Shown piece by piece: positions 19,927 to 28,611 of a stretch of DNA of 49,409 nt (position 1 is its first letter; each line of letters opens with the position of its first letter). The stretch spans positions 1-49,409 of IMG/VR virus record IMGVR_UViG_3300047408_000062, one strand, 5' to 3'. The DNA is from a virus. A program made the translations under genes and the position numbers. The notes under the pieces were generated by a model. It was given only the letters and a program-made list of their open reading frames with translations. It searched no databases and was not told where the DNA came from.

Positions 19927-20082
19927 ATGAGACCGCCCTGGTGGTACTGGCTGCAGCTCCGTGACCTGTTCCCGGTGGTCATCTCGATCGTCGTTCTGGC
20001 CGGCTTTCTGTACGCCGTTGCCCTGGGTTGTGCGCTGACGATCGTCACCGTCTCGGAGCACATCCAGAAGGCCTGGAAGTAG
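19927..20082 (+). CDS. small membrane protein
   Basis: 51 residues. MRPPWWYWLQLRD, then a long hydrophobic segment (LFPVVISIVVLAGFLYAVALGCALTIV) and a short charged tail. GGGAGGATC before the ATG is a strong Shine-Dalgarno. Unknown role. Confidence 0.7.
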   Translation: MRPPWWYWLQLRDLFPVVISIVVLAGFLYAVALGCALTIVTVSEHIQKAWK

Positions 20083-20120
20083 GGGTTCCCGGACCACTCG
20101 AACAGGAGTACGTTCGGCAG

Positions 20121-20450
20121 ATGCCGACCGTGTGGATGCGGGAACACCCCAAGCACAGGACCCGCTTCCACCGGCACCCAGACTGTCACCAGCTCACGAA
20201 GCCACCCTCTCGAGGCGAGCCTCATCCGCTGATCGCAGTGGACCTGGAGGACGTGACCGCCAGGCCCTGCGCGAAGTGCTACCCCGATGCTCCCAGGATC
20301 AAGGTGCGTCGGGCGTGGTGCTACACCTGCGAGTCCCGCTACGCCTGCCAGCACAACGGCGGGGTGCTGATCATCGACCGCGCAGGCCGGCGGTACTGGG
20401 TGTGGCCGGACACGAACTCGATGCCGCTCTACCGTCAGCGCCTCGTCTGA
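20121..20450 (+). CDS. hypothetical Cys/His-rich protein
   Basis: 109 residues. FHRHPDCHQL followed by PCAKCYP is a common actinophage pattern that probably binds zinc; CYTCESRYACQH adds a second Cys cluster, and the C-terminus is beta-rich (GVLIIDRAGRRYWVW). The ATG used has GGAG 13 bases upstream. It is the last gene before the replication promoter. Confidence 0.7.
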   Translation: MPTVWMREHPKHRTRFHRHPDCHQLTKPPSRGEPHPLIAVDLEDVTARPCAKCYPDAPRIKVRRAWCYTCESRYACQHNGGVLIIDRAGRRYWVWPDTNSMPLYRQRLV

Positions 20451-20453
20451 CCC

Positions 20454-20491
20454 TTGCACGCACCACATGCACTGCATATGGTGTAGTGCAT
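20454..20491 (+). promoter_or_regulatory. replication promoter with operator-like repeat
   Basis: -35 TTGCAC, 17-bp spacer, -10 TATGGT, followed by the GTG-started helicase gene. ATGCACT ... AGTGCAT (7 bp, 11-nt spacer) frames the -10 exactly, so a bound dimer would block it. ATACACGACA, the reverse of the shared leftward element, lies just downstream. Confidence 0.65.
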
Positions 20492-20508
20492 ACACGACAG
20501 GAGCAACT

Positions 20509-21801
20509 GTGCCCGTATCCGCTGAAGCCCTACTCATCTCAGCCCTGGTCAACACCGAGAGCGTGGGGGAGGAGGTGAAGTACGGGATCTCCTCAGCGGA
20601 CTTCCTCGGGTTCTCCGACGAGTACACCTGGCTGGTCAGCTACGTGGACACCTACGACTGCCAGCCCAGCGCTGACATCTTCCGGCACAAGTTCTCCGAC
20701 TTCTTCCTCTCCGAGCACACCGACGTGCGGTCGGCGGCGGAGATGGTCCACCAGGGGGTGAACCGTCGTCGGATCACCACCGCGATGACCGATGCCGCCG
20801 ACCAACTGCACCTGAACGACGCCTCCATGGCATACGAGATCCTGACCGCCGCGAAGCCGAAGCACGCGCTGCTCCCACCTCGCGCCCTGGTCACCGACAC
20901 CGATCGGGTGAGCGCGTGGGGAGCGAAGCCCTACTTCGTGGAGCTCCCCTACCCCACCCTGCAGCGCTTCACCGGTGGCATCAGGCAGGGCAACCTCTGG
21001 TACGTGGCCGGTCGGCCAGGCCAGGGGAAGAGCGCGCACACGGTGGTCATCAACGCGCACGCGATCCTGGCCGGGAACCGGGCTCTCTACTACTCCCTCG
21101 AGATGAGCGAGGAAGAGGTAGTGGCCCGGTTCCATGCATGTGTGGCCACCGCCATGGGCTACCCCGCGATCACCCTGAGCAACCTGCGTGACCACAACGT
21201 CGACCGCGACCAGTACAAGCGCTTCATCGGGGAGCTGAGGGACCGCCTGGAGGCCACCGGCGGCGTCCTGCACATCCACACGCCGGCAGATGGTCCGGTG
21301 TCCCCCTCGGTGGTCGCTGCTCGCTGCGGTGAGTACGACCTGACCACCGTGGACTACGTGGGGCTGATGTCCCAGGACGGAGGTGGGCACGCGATCGACG
21401 ACTGGCGGGTGATGGCCAAGATCAGCAACCAGCTGAAGCACATCGCACTCGCCCAGGGCACCGCCATGGTGTGCGCTGCCCAGATCAACCGTGAAGGGGA
21501 GACCGGCTCCGCACCACCGAAGGTGAAGAACCTCTCCCAGTCAGATGCCCTCGGCCAGGACGCCGACGTGGTGCTGACCATGCGCTCGAAGCCACACGAC
21601 GTGGCCACGGACTTCTCCCTGGAGAAGAACCGTCATGGGTCCTCGGGGATCCGCTTCTACACGACCTTCGACCCGAACACCGGCAACTTCATCGAGATCA
21701 CCGGCGAGCACGCCGAGGACCTGGTGATCAACGCCGAGGCCCTGGTCGGCAACCCCACCCCACCTGCACTGCGGGTGATCAAGAGCAAGGACACGCTGTG
21801 A
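20509..21801 (+). CDS. replicative DnaB-like helicase
   Basis: 430 residues from GTG (VPVSAEALLIS); ACAGGAGCAAC before it decides the start over an ATG 14 codons upstream that lies in the promoter. The N-terminal ~130 residues form the DnaB-N-like helical domain. The RecA-type motor begins with Walker A GRPGQGKS (residues ~168-175), followed by LYYSLEMSEEEVVARF, Walker B YDLTTVDYVGLM, VCAAQINREGE and the arginine-rich end. It unwinds the template ahead of the phage polymerase and should work with the primase encoded next. Confidence 0.92.
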   Translation: MPVSAEALLISALVNTESVGEEVKYGISSADFLGFSDEYTWLVSYVDTYDCQPSADIFRHKFSDFFLSEHTDVRSAAEMVHQGVNRRRITTAMTDAADQLHLNDASMAYEILTAAKPKHALLPPRALVTDTDRVSAWGAKPYFVELPYPTLQRFTGGIRQGNLWYVAGRPGQGKSAHTVVINAHAILAGNRALYYSLEMSEEEVVARFHACVATAMGYPAITLSNLRDHNVDRDQYKRFIGELRDRLEATGGVLHIHTPADGPVSPSVVAARCGEYDLTTVDYVGLMSQDGGGHAIDDWRVMAKISNQLKHIALAQGTAMVCAAQINREGETGSAPPKVKNLSQSDALGQDADVVLTMRSKPHDVATDFSLEKNRHGSSGIRFYTTFDPNTGNFIEITGEHAEDLVINAEALVGNPTPPALRVIKSKDTL

Positions 21802-21926
21802 GCACTGCCGTGGCCACCAGGCCGATCTACCACACCATCACCTGGGGGAAGCACACCTGGGTCTGCGTCAACCCGCACTGCAACGGCTACCAGCACGTCT
21901 ATGTTGCACGCACACACGCTCGCTGA
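21798..21926 (+). CDS. small ORF with CxxxxC, GTG start
   Basis: 42 residues; its GTG overlaps the helicase stop (GTGA) and its end overlaps the primase start by 26 bases. Contains CVNPHCNGYQHV, a possible zinc half-site. It may be a real linker gene or only provide translational coupling to the primase, which has no clear Shine-Dalgarno of its own. Confidence 0.45.
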   Translation: MSTAVATRPIYHTITWGKHTWVCVNPHCNGYQHVYVARTHAR

Positions 21927-22725
21927 GGCGCTGCGCTTCGGGCGTGGGGTGGAGAGGCCGTTCCTCTGCCCCGAGCACGGTGACACCCGCCCCTCGGCCT
22001 CGGTGAACACCATCAAGAAGGTCTGGTACTGCTACACCTGCGGTGCCCACGGCCACCTGGGTGGTGAGGCGCTGCTGGCCGAGCCGGACTACCAGGTCAT
22101 GAAGCTCTGGCTGGACAACAAGCTGGACGAGGGCCACGTCTACCCGGAGGCCTGGCTGTCGCGCTACGACGCCGGCCCGGTGCACCCGTACTGGGTGGAT
22201 CGGGTAGGTGAGGCGGCGGCTCGTAGGTTCCGTCTTGGGTCGGATCCGGAGACCGCCACCTACACCTACCCCCTACGTGACCCACGAGGCCGGGTACTGG
22301 GGATCGTCCAACGGAACTCGGGGGATGAAGGACCGAAGTACAAGTACCCGCAGGGTGTCGACGTGGGTCAGTTGCTCTTCCACTACACCACAGATCAGCG
22401 CGACGCGGTGGTCCTGGTCGAGGGCGCTTTGGACGCGATCGCGCTCTGGAACGTGGGCGTGCACGCCTTCGCGATCTACGGATCACGACTGTCGGCGGAG
22501 CAGGTCAGACTCATAGACAGGGTGGATCCCGAGCGGATCTACACCTGCTACGACATGGACGACGCGGGCTGGGAGGCGTACCGGATGACCGAGCGTGCGT
22601 TCAAGCATCGCCTGGTCACCCGGCTCACCTGGCCGAAGGCGTGGGGCAAGGACATCGACGAGATCGGTGAGACACGCCGTAGAAAAGTAGTGGATGGTGT
22701 TGCATCCATCGCTGCTAGTGCATAG
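21901..22725 (+). CDS. DNA primase (zinc finger plus TOPRIM)
   Basis: 274 residues. The N-terminus has a CHC2-type zinc finger (LCPEHGDTRPS ... WYCYTCGAHGH). A TOPRIM core follows: VVLVEGALDAIAL (catalytic Glu near residue 173) and CYDMDDAGWEA (DxD near residue 218). It makes RNA primers and would associate with the DnaB-like helicase. Shorter than DnaG (~600 residues) and lacking a helicase-binding C-terminal domain. Confidence 0.88.
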   Translation: MLHAHTLAEALRFGRGVERPFLCPEHGDTRPSASVNTIKKVWYCYTCGAHGHLGGEALLAEPDYQVMKLWLDNKLDEGHVYPEAWLSRYDAGPVHPYWVDRVGEAAARRFRLGSDPETATYTYPLRDPRGRVLGIVQRNSGDEGPKYKYPQGVDVGQLLFHYTTDQRDAVVLVEGALDAIALWNVGVHAFAIYGSRLSAEQVRLIDRVDPERIYTCYDMDDAGWEAYRMTERAFKHRLVTRLTWPKAWGKDIDEIGETRRRKVVDGVASIAASA

Positions 22726-22734
22726 GTTGAGTAC

Positions 22735-23121
22735 ATGGATACCCCACAAGGCGCGCTGGCTGAGTTCTTGCTCTGCCGGCAGGCCCGTGACAAGGCCCAG
22801 GCCGACCTTGATGTGGCCCAGGCGCAGTTGATCAAGCAGATGGAGGCCGACCAGCGCAAGAGCTACAAGTGGACCGTCGACGGCATGTCGCACATCGTCA
22901 CCTACACCCAGACCCGTACCACCGTGATCGACGAGCGCGGTCTGCGTCGTGCGCTGCGCGCGAAGGTCTTCGACAAGTACACGAAGCGGGTGCTGGACCG
23001 TCGCGCGATGGAGCGTGCCATGGACACCGGTGAGGTGGACCCGGTGATCGTCCGTGCGTACACCACCTTGGAGCCGAACAAGCCGCACCTGACCCTGCGT
23101 GAGAAGGAGGTACAAGAGTGA
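22735..23121 (+). CDS. hypothetical protein of replication block
   Basis: 128 residues. The N-terminal third is a helical hairpin (FLLCRQARDKAQADLDVAQAQL), then strands (KWTVDGMSHIVTYTQ) and basic helices (RRALRAKVFDKYTKRVLDRR). Position between primase and the ssDNA-binding protein suggests a replication accessory role; unproven. Confidence 0.75.
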   Translation: MDTPQGALAEFLLCRQARDKAQADLDVAQAQLIKQMEADQRKSYKWTVDGMSHIVTYTQTRTTVIDERGLRRALRAKVFDKYTKRVLDRRAMERAMDTGEVDPVIVRAYTTLEPNKPHLTLREKEVQE

Positions 23122-23219
23122 TCACCATCGACCTGACACCGCTCATGGAGAAGCTGGACCAGCTGATCTGGGCGGTCAACCGCTGCGCGGACGCGCTGGA
23201 GAAGGCGAACGAGAAGTGA
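23118..23219 (+). CDS. 33-residue helical microprotein
   Basis: GTG start overlapping the upstream stop. One amphipathic helix (PLMEKLDQLIWAVNRCADAL) with leucine/isoleucine spacing suited to dimerisation. GAGAAGGAGG lies upstream, a strong Shine-Dalgarno. Fits the GTGA-coupled chain on both sides. Confidence 0.6.
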   Translation: MITIDLTPLMEKLDQLIWAVNRCADALEKANEK

Positions 23220-23494
23220 GCACCCAGCCCACGGTGGGTCGCATCGTTCACTACGTGTCGTACGGCTCTGCCGATGGTCGGTACAAGTCGAAGTGCCGTG
23301 CCTCCGTGGTCACTGAGGTGCACCTGGAGCCGGTGGGCAAGCACGCGACGATCTTCGTGCCAACCATCGGCCTGGCCGTGCTCAACCCGACCGGCGTGTT
23401 CTTCGACCGGTACGTGCGGGAGTCCGACGAGCACACCGGTGGTACCTGGCATTGGCCGTGCACCACCACCAACGAGCAGGAAGAGGAAGCATGA
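23216..23494 (+). CDS. hypothetical beta-rich protein
   Basis: 92 residues from GTG. Alternating strands (GRIVHYVSYGSADGRYKSKCRASVV, TIFVPTIGLAVLNPTGVFF) followed by a His/Trp-rich end (GGTWHWP). A small beta-barrel; typical of phage proteins of unknown function near replication genes. Confidence 0.7.
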   Translation: MSTQPTVGRIVHYVSYGSADGRYKSKCRASVVTEVHLEPVGKHATIFVPTIGLAVLNPTGVFFDRYVRESDEHTGGTWHWPCTTTNEQEEEA

Positions 23495-23808
23495 AGCCCC
23501 CGGAGATCGTGGACGCTGCCGAGGTCAAGCAGCGCCCGCGCAAGGCCCCCGCGACTCGGATGATCGAGGCGCTGCCGCCGGGTCTGCTGACCGCACGCGA
23601 GGTGGCGACCAAGTTCGAGGTGAACATCGAGACGATCCGTCGTCTCGCTCGTGCGAAGGATGCGGACGGCAACGACCGCTTCGTCGCGCCCTCGAAGGCG
23701 GCGAAGAGCGGTGAGCTCATCATCTGGGTGTACACACCAGCCGATGTGGACGAGCTCGCGGAGTACTTCGGGAAGAAGATCCCGAAGCCGACAGGAAGGA
23801 ACAAGTGA
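23491..23808 (+). CDS. MerR-like helix-turn-helix protein
   Basis: 105 residues. LLTAREVATKFEVNIETIRRLAR is a clear excisionase/MerR-type HTH (residues ~32-54), then a wing (DRFVAPSKAAKSGELIIWVYT) and a short helix. It may regulate transcription or bind replication sites. Start preceded by GAAGAGGAAGC. Confidence 0.75.
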   Translation: MKPPEIVDAAEVKQRPRKAPATRMIEALPPGLLTAREVATKFEVNIETIRRLARAKDADGNDRFVAPSKAAKSGELIIWVYTPADVDELAEYFGKKIPKPTGRNK

Positions 23809-24053
23809 ACGAACCGGTAGTGAAAGGAACTGGATCGTACGAGCTGTACGAGGGCGATCAGATCACCTGTGGGATGACCCACGAGATCAAGGTCGGTCGA
23901 GACAGTTCGTGGGTCAAGTACGAGGCCACCACGAAGGTGCGTCCAGGCGAAGTAGCAGCAGACGCGAGGACCAGGGCCGTAGGCCATGTCAACGAGAGCG
24001 TCATGAGAGCAGTAGCCCAGGCAGTCGAGACGGTACGGAGGTTCAACGCATGA
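23805..24053 (+). CDS. hypothetical protein, GTG start
   Basis: 82 residues. Beta strands in the first half (GSYELYEGDQITCGMTHEIKV) and a helix in the second (ESVMRAVAQAVETVRRF). Directly before the ssDNA-binding gene (ATGA overlap). Function unknown. Confidence 0.7.
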   Translation: MNEPVVKGTGSYELYEGDQITCGMTHEIKVGRDSSWVKYEATTKVRPGEVAADARTRAVGHVNESVMRAVAQAVETVRRFNA

Positions 24054-24820
24054 GGTTCGGGAAGAGCGCAGCAGAGGCGGCAGAAGAGCCGGGACGTGGT
24101 TCCGGTGGTGAGTTCATCAAGTACCTGAAGGACGGGGACAACACGTTCCGCATCCTCCAGGAGCCCGACGAGTGGGTGTACTACTGGGAGCACTTCCACC
24201 CGACGAAGTACTCGTTCCCGTGCCCACGCGAGGCCGGCGACCCGATCGAGGACTGCCCCGGGTGCTCCTCGGACAACGAGCGCATCAAGAAGCCCTCTCG
24301 GAAGATCGCGTTCAACATCCTGCACTCCTTCAACGGCAACGAGTACGTGGACGCCATGAAGATCGGGCCGATGGTGAGCGAGAAGCTCGAGAACCGCTTC
24401 AAGCGCTTCGGCACGGTCACCGACCGTGACTACACGGTCACCCGGTTCAAGACCGCCCAGGACCGCTACGACTTCGACGTGGAGGGTGCCAGCCCTACCC
24501 CGGTCGACCTGCACAAGGAGGACTGGAAGGACATCGAGACGATCCTCCAGAAGACCTGGGATGACGCCTGGGGCCCTGGTGCGGCACCGGACGAGCCCGT
24601 GGCCCCGAGGCGTCCCACGATCGCTCCAGCACCCGCTGTGGCCCAGGAGGAGCCCCCTTTTGAGGATGCGGAGCCGACGTTCCAGGAGGCCGACCTCCGC
24701 CAGATGTCACACGGAGCCCTCCTGGCACTGATCAAGGCGAGCATGGGGCTCACCCCGCCCACCACCCTGATCACCACGAACGCGGTGGTCGACTGGCTGA
24801 TGGAGCTGCAGAAGCCGTGA
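24050..24820 (+). CDS. gp32-type single-stranded DNA-binding protein
   Basis: 256 residues. An N-terminal basic segment, then an OB-like core containing a zinc site (HFHPTKYSFPCPREAGD ... CPGCSS), KIAFNILHSF and YDFDVEG. A Pro/Ala linker and acidic region (EEPPFEDAEPTFQEAD) lead to a C-terminal helical tail. This matches actinophage gp32-like ssDNA-binding proteins; it would coat the template for the polymerase encoded next. Overlaps both neighbours by 4 bases. Confidence 0.8.
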   Translation: MRFGKSAAEAAEEPGRGSGGEFIKYLKDGDNTFRILQEPDEWVYYWEHFHPTKYSFPCPREAGDPIEDCPGCSSDNERIKKPSRKIAFNILHSFNGNEYVDAMKIGPMVSEKLENRFKRFGTVTDRDYTVTRFKTAQDRYDFDVEGASPTPVDLHKEDWKDIETILQKTWDDAWGPGAAPDEPVAPRRPTIAPAPAVAQEEPPFEDAEPTFQEADLRQMSHGALLALIKASMGLTPPTTLITTNAVVDWLMELQKP

Positions 24821-27549
24821 GGATCATCCCGACTCGCAGGTGGCGGATCATCCCGACCCCGCCACCTGCGTGGTGGTCCCTGCACACCCACTCCCGGTAC
24901 TCGGTGAACGACGCGATGCCGTCAGTGCAGGCGATCGTGAGCAAAGTAGCCGCGATGGGCCAGAGGGCAGTGGGTGTGCAGGATCACGGCAACATGGCCG
25001 CGAGCGTGGAGTTGTACCAGGCGTGCATGAAGCACGGCGTGACCCCCTTCCCCGGGTCAGAGATGTACTTCGTCCCCGACACCGCCCAGTACCGCGCCGA
25101 CCGCGCGAACAAGAACGTGAAGTCCCAGATGTTCCACATGGGTGTCTCCGCGTACACCACCAGGGGCTACGAGAACCTCGTCAACCTGAGCACGCTGAGC
25201 CACCGCAACCACCACTGGAAGCCGCTGGTGGACTACCAGATGCTGGCGCAGCTGGCCGAGGATGGGCGGACCGAGGGTCTGGCGATCAACACCGGCTGCT
25301 ACTACGGCTACCTGGCCCAGACGCTGCTGCACCAGGGTGAGGGTGCGGCTCGACAGTTCCTGTACACGTTGAGTGAGTGGTTCCCGGACTCGGTGTACGT
25401 GGAGATCCAGAACCACCACATCACCCACGACGAGGGAACCGACGACGATGCGCTGGCAGATGGCCTGGTACAACTGGCTGATGGATCGGGTCACCCGGTC
25501 GTCATCACGCAGGACAGTCACTACCTGGAGCCAGAAGACCGTGGGGACCACGAGGGCCTCAAGCGACTCGTCGCCTTCGGACCAGACCCCGATGATGCTG
25601 TCTTCCCTGGGGACGGCTTCCACGTCTGCGATGCCCAATGGATTGCAGATCGTCATAGTGAACGTCGCCTTGCGCGAGGAGTGGAAGGACTGGAGGATCT
25701 CCTCGGTCGACACACACTCCAGATCCCTGTCCTTGACTCTTACTCGTACTCGGTTCCCGAGGTCGTAGCCGACCCGTTCAAGGCGATGGTGGCGCGCTGC
25801 ACTGCGGCGTTGGAGGGTCACTTCGCACCTGCGAAGGTGCCGGTGCGGTACGGCCAACAGCTCGACGACGAGTTCGAGGTCATCGACGTATCGGGCATGG
25901 CGGGCTACATGATGCTGGTGGCCCAGGTGACCGACTGGCTGCGCGCTGAGGACATCATGTTCCAGACCAGGGGCAGTGCTGCTGGCTCCCTCGTGTGCTG
26001 GCTGCTGGGCATCAGCAGCGTCGACCCGATCAAGTGGAACCTGCGCTTCGAGCGCTTCCTGAGCAAGGACCGGACGAAGCCTCCGGATGTAGACCTGGAC
26101 GTGGCCCACGACCGGCGCGACGACCTGGTGGAGATGCTCGCGCAGCGATTCACCGCCCATCAGATCGGGTCGTGGGCCACCTACTCCCTCAACGAGACCA
26201 CCGACGTGGATGGTGAGACCCAGCGTGGGTCGCTGAGGGTGCGCTACTACACGGCTGCGGGGAAGAAGGACGATGGTGCATCCTCATGGGCCGAGGTGCC
26301 CCAGGCCGACAAGGACATGCTCCACTCATTGAGCGAGCGTCACCTGTACAAGGGCATGGGCACCAACGCCGCCGGCATCGTGCTCACCTCCACCCAGGAG
26401 GAGTTCGACCGGCTGGTGCCGATGGCCTGGATGAGTCGCGGGAACAGTGGTGGCTTCGTCACCCAGTACAGCAAGGACCAGATCGAGTCCCTGGGCCTGG
26501 TCAAGCTCGATGCGCTGGGCCTGAAGACGATGACCGTGCTGGACCGCACCATGCGGCTGCTCGGGCTGCCCATCAGCATGATCTCCGACATCGAGTACCA
26601 GGACGGCCCGGCGTACCAGCTGATCCGCTCGGGGAACACGGACGGCATCTTCCAGCTCGAGGGCAGGGCCACCATGCGTGGTCTGCGTGGTCTGAAGCCC
26701 ACCACGATCAAGGACGTGATCGCGGCCATGGCGCTGTTCCGTCCGGCCACCATGAACACCGGTGCCACCGATGCGTTCATCGCGCGCAAGCACGGTCAGG
26801 CCGTGCCCCCACGACATGAACTGATCATGCGGGTCACGAAGGACACGCACGGGATCATGCTGTACCAGGAGCAGGTGATCGACCTGCTGCGTGCCCTGGG
26901 CATGAATGCGGACAACCTCACGGCGTTTCTGAAGGCGGTGAAGGCCTCCAACAAGGACATTGGTGCTGCTGGGCATGTGATCGAGTCGTACCAACAGTGG
27001 ATCACCGTCGCATGCGAGCAGGCGGGGATGAGCGCAGATGACCAGGACTACCTTCACGATGCCATCGCTGGCTTCGCTGAGTACGGCTTCAATCGCGCTC
27101 ACGCGACGGTGTACGGCATTACTGCGTACCGAGCTGCGTACCTTGCAGCGCGTCATCCGCTTCAGTTCCACACTGCTCTTCTGGGCGTTGCGAGCGAGGG
27201 CGATGGGAAGAAAGAGACACGCTACCTACGTGCAACGGCTCGGCGCGGGCTACGTGTTCTGGCCCCAGACATCAACATCAGCGGAGCCACGTACACCATC
27301 GACGAGCGACGTGGAGCTGTCCGCAAGGGACTTCAGAGTGTTGATGGGGTTGGGTACATCTCGGCCACGAAGCTGGAGTCCCTTCAGCCCTTCGATGGAC
27401 TGGACGATCTTGTCGAGCGAGCCGCCACCGCAGCGGTTTCTGGACATAAGGAGTACGACGGAACCCCTGAGTCTCTCACTGGGATCCTCAACAAGCTCTG
27501 GGCCGCTGGAGCCCTGAACAACCTGGAGGGGAGCCATGCACAGGTGTGA
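24817..27549 (+). CDS. dnaE: DNA polymerase III alpha subunit
   Basis: 910 residues, GTG start. PHP domain at the N-terminus (LHTHSRYSVNDAM, GVQDHGNMAA). The C-family polymerase core has GSAAGSLVCWLLGI (~385-398) and the catalytic aspartates in PDVDLDV (~424-430). Thumb/finger elements follow (IFQLEGRATMRGL, MLYQEQVIDLLRALG, YGFNRAHATVYG near 756) and then a partial C-terminal helix-hairpin-helix region (LQSVDGVGYISATKLESL). It is shorter than bacterial DnaE (~1,150) because the OB and tau-binding parts are reduced. The first codons contain a repeated RIIPT. Confidence 0.93.
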   Translation: MRIIPTRRWRIIPTPPPAWWSLHTHSRYSVNDAMPSVQAIVSKVAAMGQRAVGVQDHGNMAASVELYQACMKHGVTPFPGSEMYFVPDTAQYRADRANKNVKSQMFHMGVSAYTTRGYENLVNLSTLSHRNHHWKPLVDYQMLAQLAEDGRTEGLAINTGCYYGYLAQTLLHQGEGAARQFLYTLSEWFPDSVYVEIQNHHITHDEGTDDDALADGLVQLADGSGHPVVITQDSHYLEPEDRGDHEGLKRLVAFGPDPDDAVFPGDGFHVCDAQWIADRHSERRLARGVEGLEDLLGRHTLQIPVLDSYSYSVPEVVADPFKAMVARCTAALEGHFAPAKVPVRYGQQLDDEFEVIDVSGMAGYMMLVAQVTDWLRAEDIMFQTRGSAAGSLVCWLLGISSVDPIKWNLRFERFLSKDRTKPPDVDLDVAHDRRDDLVEMLAQRFTAHQIGSWATYSLNETTDVDGETQRGSLRVRYYTAAGKKDDGASSWAEVPQADKDMLHSLSERHLYKGMGTNAAGIVLTSTQEEFDRLVPMAWMSRGNSGGFVTQYSKDQIESLGLVKLDALGLKTMTVLDRTMRLLGLPISMISDIEYQDGPAYQLIRSGNTDGIFQLEGRATMRGLRGLKPTTIKDVIAAMALFRPATMNTGATDAFIARKHGQAVPPRHELIMRVTKDTHGIMLYQEQVIDLLRALGMNADNLTAFLKAVKASNKDIGAAGHVIESYQQWITVACEQAGMSADDQDYLHDAIAGFAEYGFNRAHATVYGITAYRAAYLAARHPLQFHTALLGVASEGDGKKETRYLRATARRGLRVLAPDINISGATYTIDERRGAVRKGLQSVDGVGYISATKLESLQPFDGLDDLVERAATAAVSGHKEYDGTPESLTGILNKLWAAGALNNLEGSHAQV

Positions 27550-27862
27550 TGCGCTGGTGGCGCAGCAGAAGAAGGGTCGGAAGTACTACGAGGTGATGTT
27601 CGTGCCCTGTGGTGCCGAGAACGCCGAGCTCCACCACAAGCTGACCAGGGCGCGTGGAGGAAGCATCCTGGACGCTGCCGGCGAGACCTACCACCACCTG
27701 CGGCTGTGCCGTGACCACCATGCGATGGCCCACGACCAGGAGAACGCCTTCGCGCGTGGGCTCTTGATCAGTGGCTACGTGATCACCGGCGTGGATGGGA
27801 AGCCCCGGTACTTCGGGCCAGATGAGTACCTCACCGAGAAGTACGGCGAGGTGCTGGTGTGA
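27536..27862 (+). CDS. HNH endonuclease-like protein
   Basis: 108 residues. ELHHKLTRARGGS ... HHLRLCRDHHAMAHD fits the HNH beta-beta-alpha-metal pattern, though the usual first Cys pair is incomplete (only CGAENAELHH). The short size suggests a standalone domain, as used in phage packaging or recombination. Overlaps the polymerase end by 14 bases. Confidence 0.75.
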   Translation: MHRCDALVAQQKKGRKYYEVMFVPCGAENAELHHKLTRARGGSILDAAGETYHHLRLCRDHHAMAHDQENAFARGLLISGYVITGVDGKPRYFGPDEYLTEKYGEVLV

Positions 27863-28611
27863 GGTTCTCCGAGACGATCAAGCACACCGGCCCAGACCTG
27901 ATCGTGTCCCAGCGTCACGAGGCGTGGATGCAGGATGCCGACAACCATCGGTACTCGATGCGCGCGATGGAGTTCGCGTACGCCCAGCTGAACAAGGCGG
28001 ATCGGGAGCGGAAGGGCACCATCAGCGCCTCCTCCCTGGGTGAGTGCAAGAGGTACCAGCAGTTCACCTTCATCGGGATGCCCAGGCTGAAGCCCGACGC
28101 GAAGAACATGGCCAAGATGCAGAACGGCTCGTTCATGCACCTGAGGTGGCAGATGGAGGGTCTGACCGAGGGCTGGCTGAAGTTCGCCGAGGTGGCGGTC
28201 AAGAGTGATGCATACCATCTGATGGGTACGATGGATGGTGTGTTGTACGACTCCTCCATCCTCGAGCTGAAGAGCATCAACAGCAACGGATTCAGTCGTG
28301 TCAGCACCTTCGGGCCACTGGTTCCTCACCTCTATCAGATGGCCACCTACATGTTGTGCTCGGGAGAGGACAAGGGGGTGTTCATCTACGAGAACAAGGA
28401 CACCCAGGAGTACACCGAGATCGTGGTCGGGCCCGATGACCTGCCGATGACGGAGATGGTGAACCGGGCGGAGGAGATGTGGCAGAGCACCCAGATCGAG
28501 GAGCTGAGCGAGCCGCTGAGCGACTGCATGGACCAGAAGGGCTGGAAGTACAACAGCTGCCCGTACCGGGACAGGTGCCTGACGGTCTACGACTGGGAGA
28601 GCGTGAAGTGA
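27859..28611 (+). CDS. Cas4/RecB-like PD-(D/E)XK exonuclease
   Basis: 250 residues, GTG start. SASSLGECKRYQQF carries the first cluster cysteine (~residue 63); LMGTMDGVLYDSSILELKS supplies the catalytic D and ExK (~122 and 135-137); HLYQMATYML is the Q motif; the C-terminus has C ... SCPYRDRCL, the remaining three cysteines. This is the Cas4/AddB-type iron-sulphur nuclease layout. In phages such enzymes process DNA ends for recombination. No Cas1/Cas2 or CRISPR array is present. Confidence 0.82.
   Translation: MRFSETIKHTGPDLIVSQRHEAWMQDADNHRYSMRAMEFAYAQLNKADRERKGTISASSLGECKRYQQFTFIGMPRLKPDAKNMAKMQNGSFMHLRWQMEGLTEGWLKFAEVAVKSDAYHLMGTMDGVLYDSSILELKSINSNGFSRVSTFGPLVPHLYQMATYMLCSGEDKGVFIYENKDTQEYTEIVVGPDDLPMTEMVNRAEEMWQSTQIEELSEPLSDCMDQKGWKYNSCPYRDRCLTVYDWESVK

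Noticed and set aside
20488-20513. Leftward promoter at the reversed TGTCGTGTAT near the helicase gene
   Set aside because: The expected -10 would be TACACC and the -35 spacing is 15; it would run against the gene at 20121. Too weak to list.
27859-28611. Cas4 as evidence of a CRISPR-Cas locus
   Set aside because: No Cas1, Cas2, effector or array in the window; free-standing phage Cas4-like nucleases are common in replication blocks.
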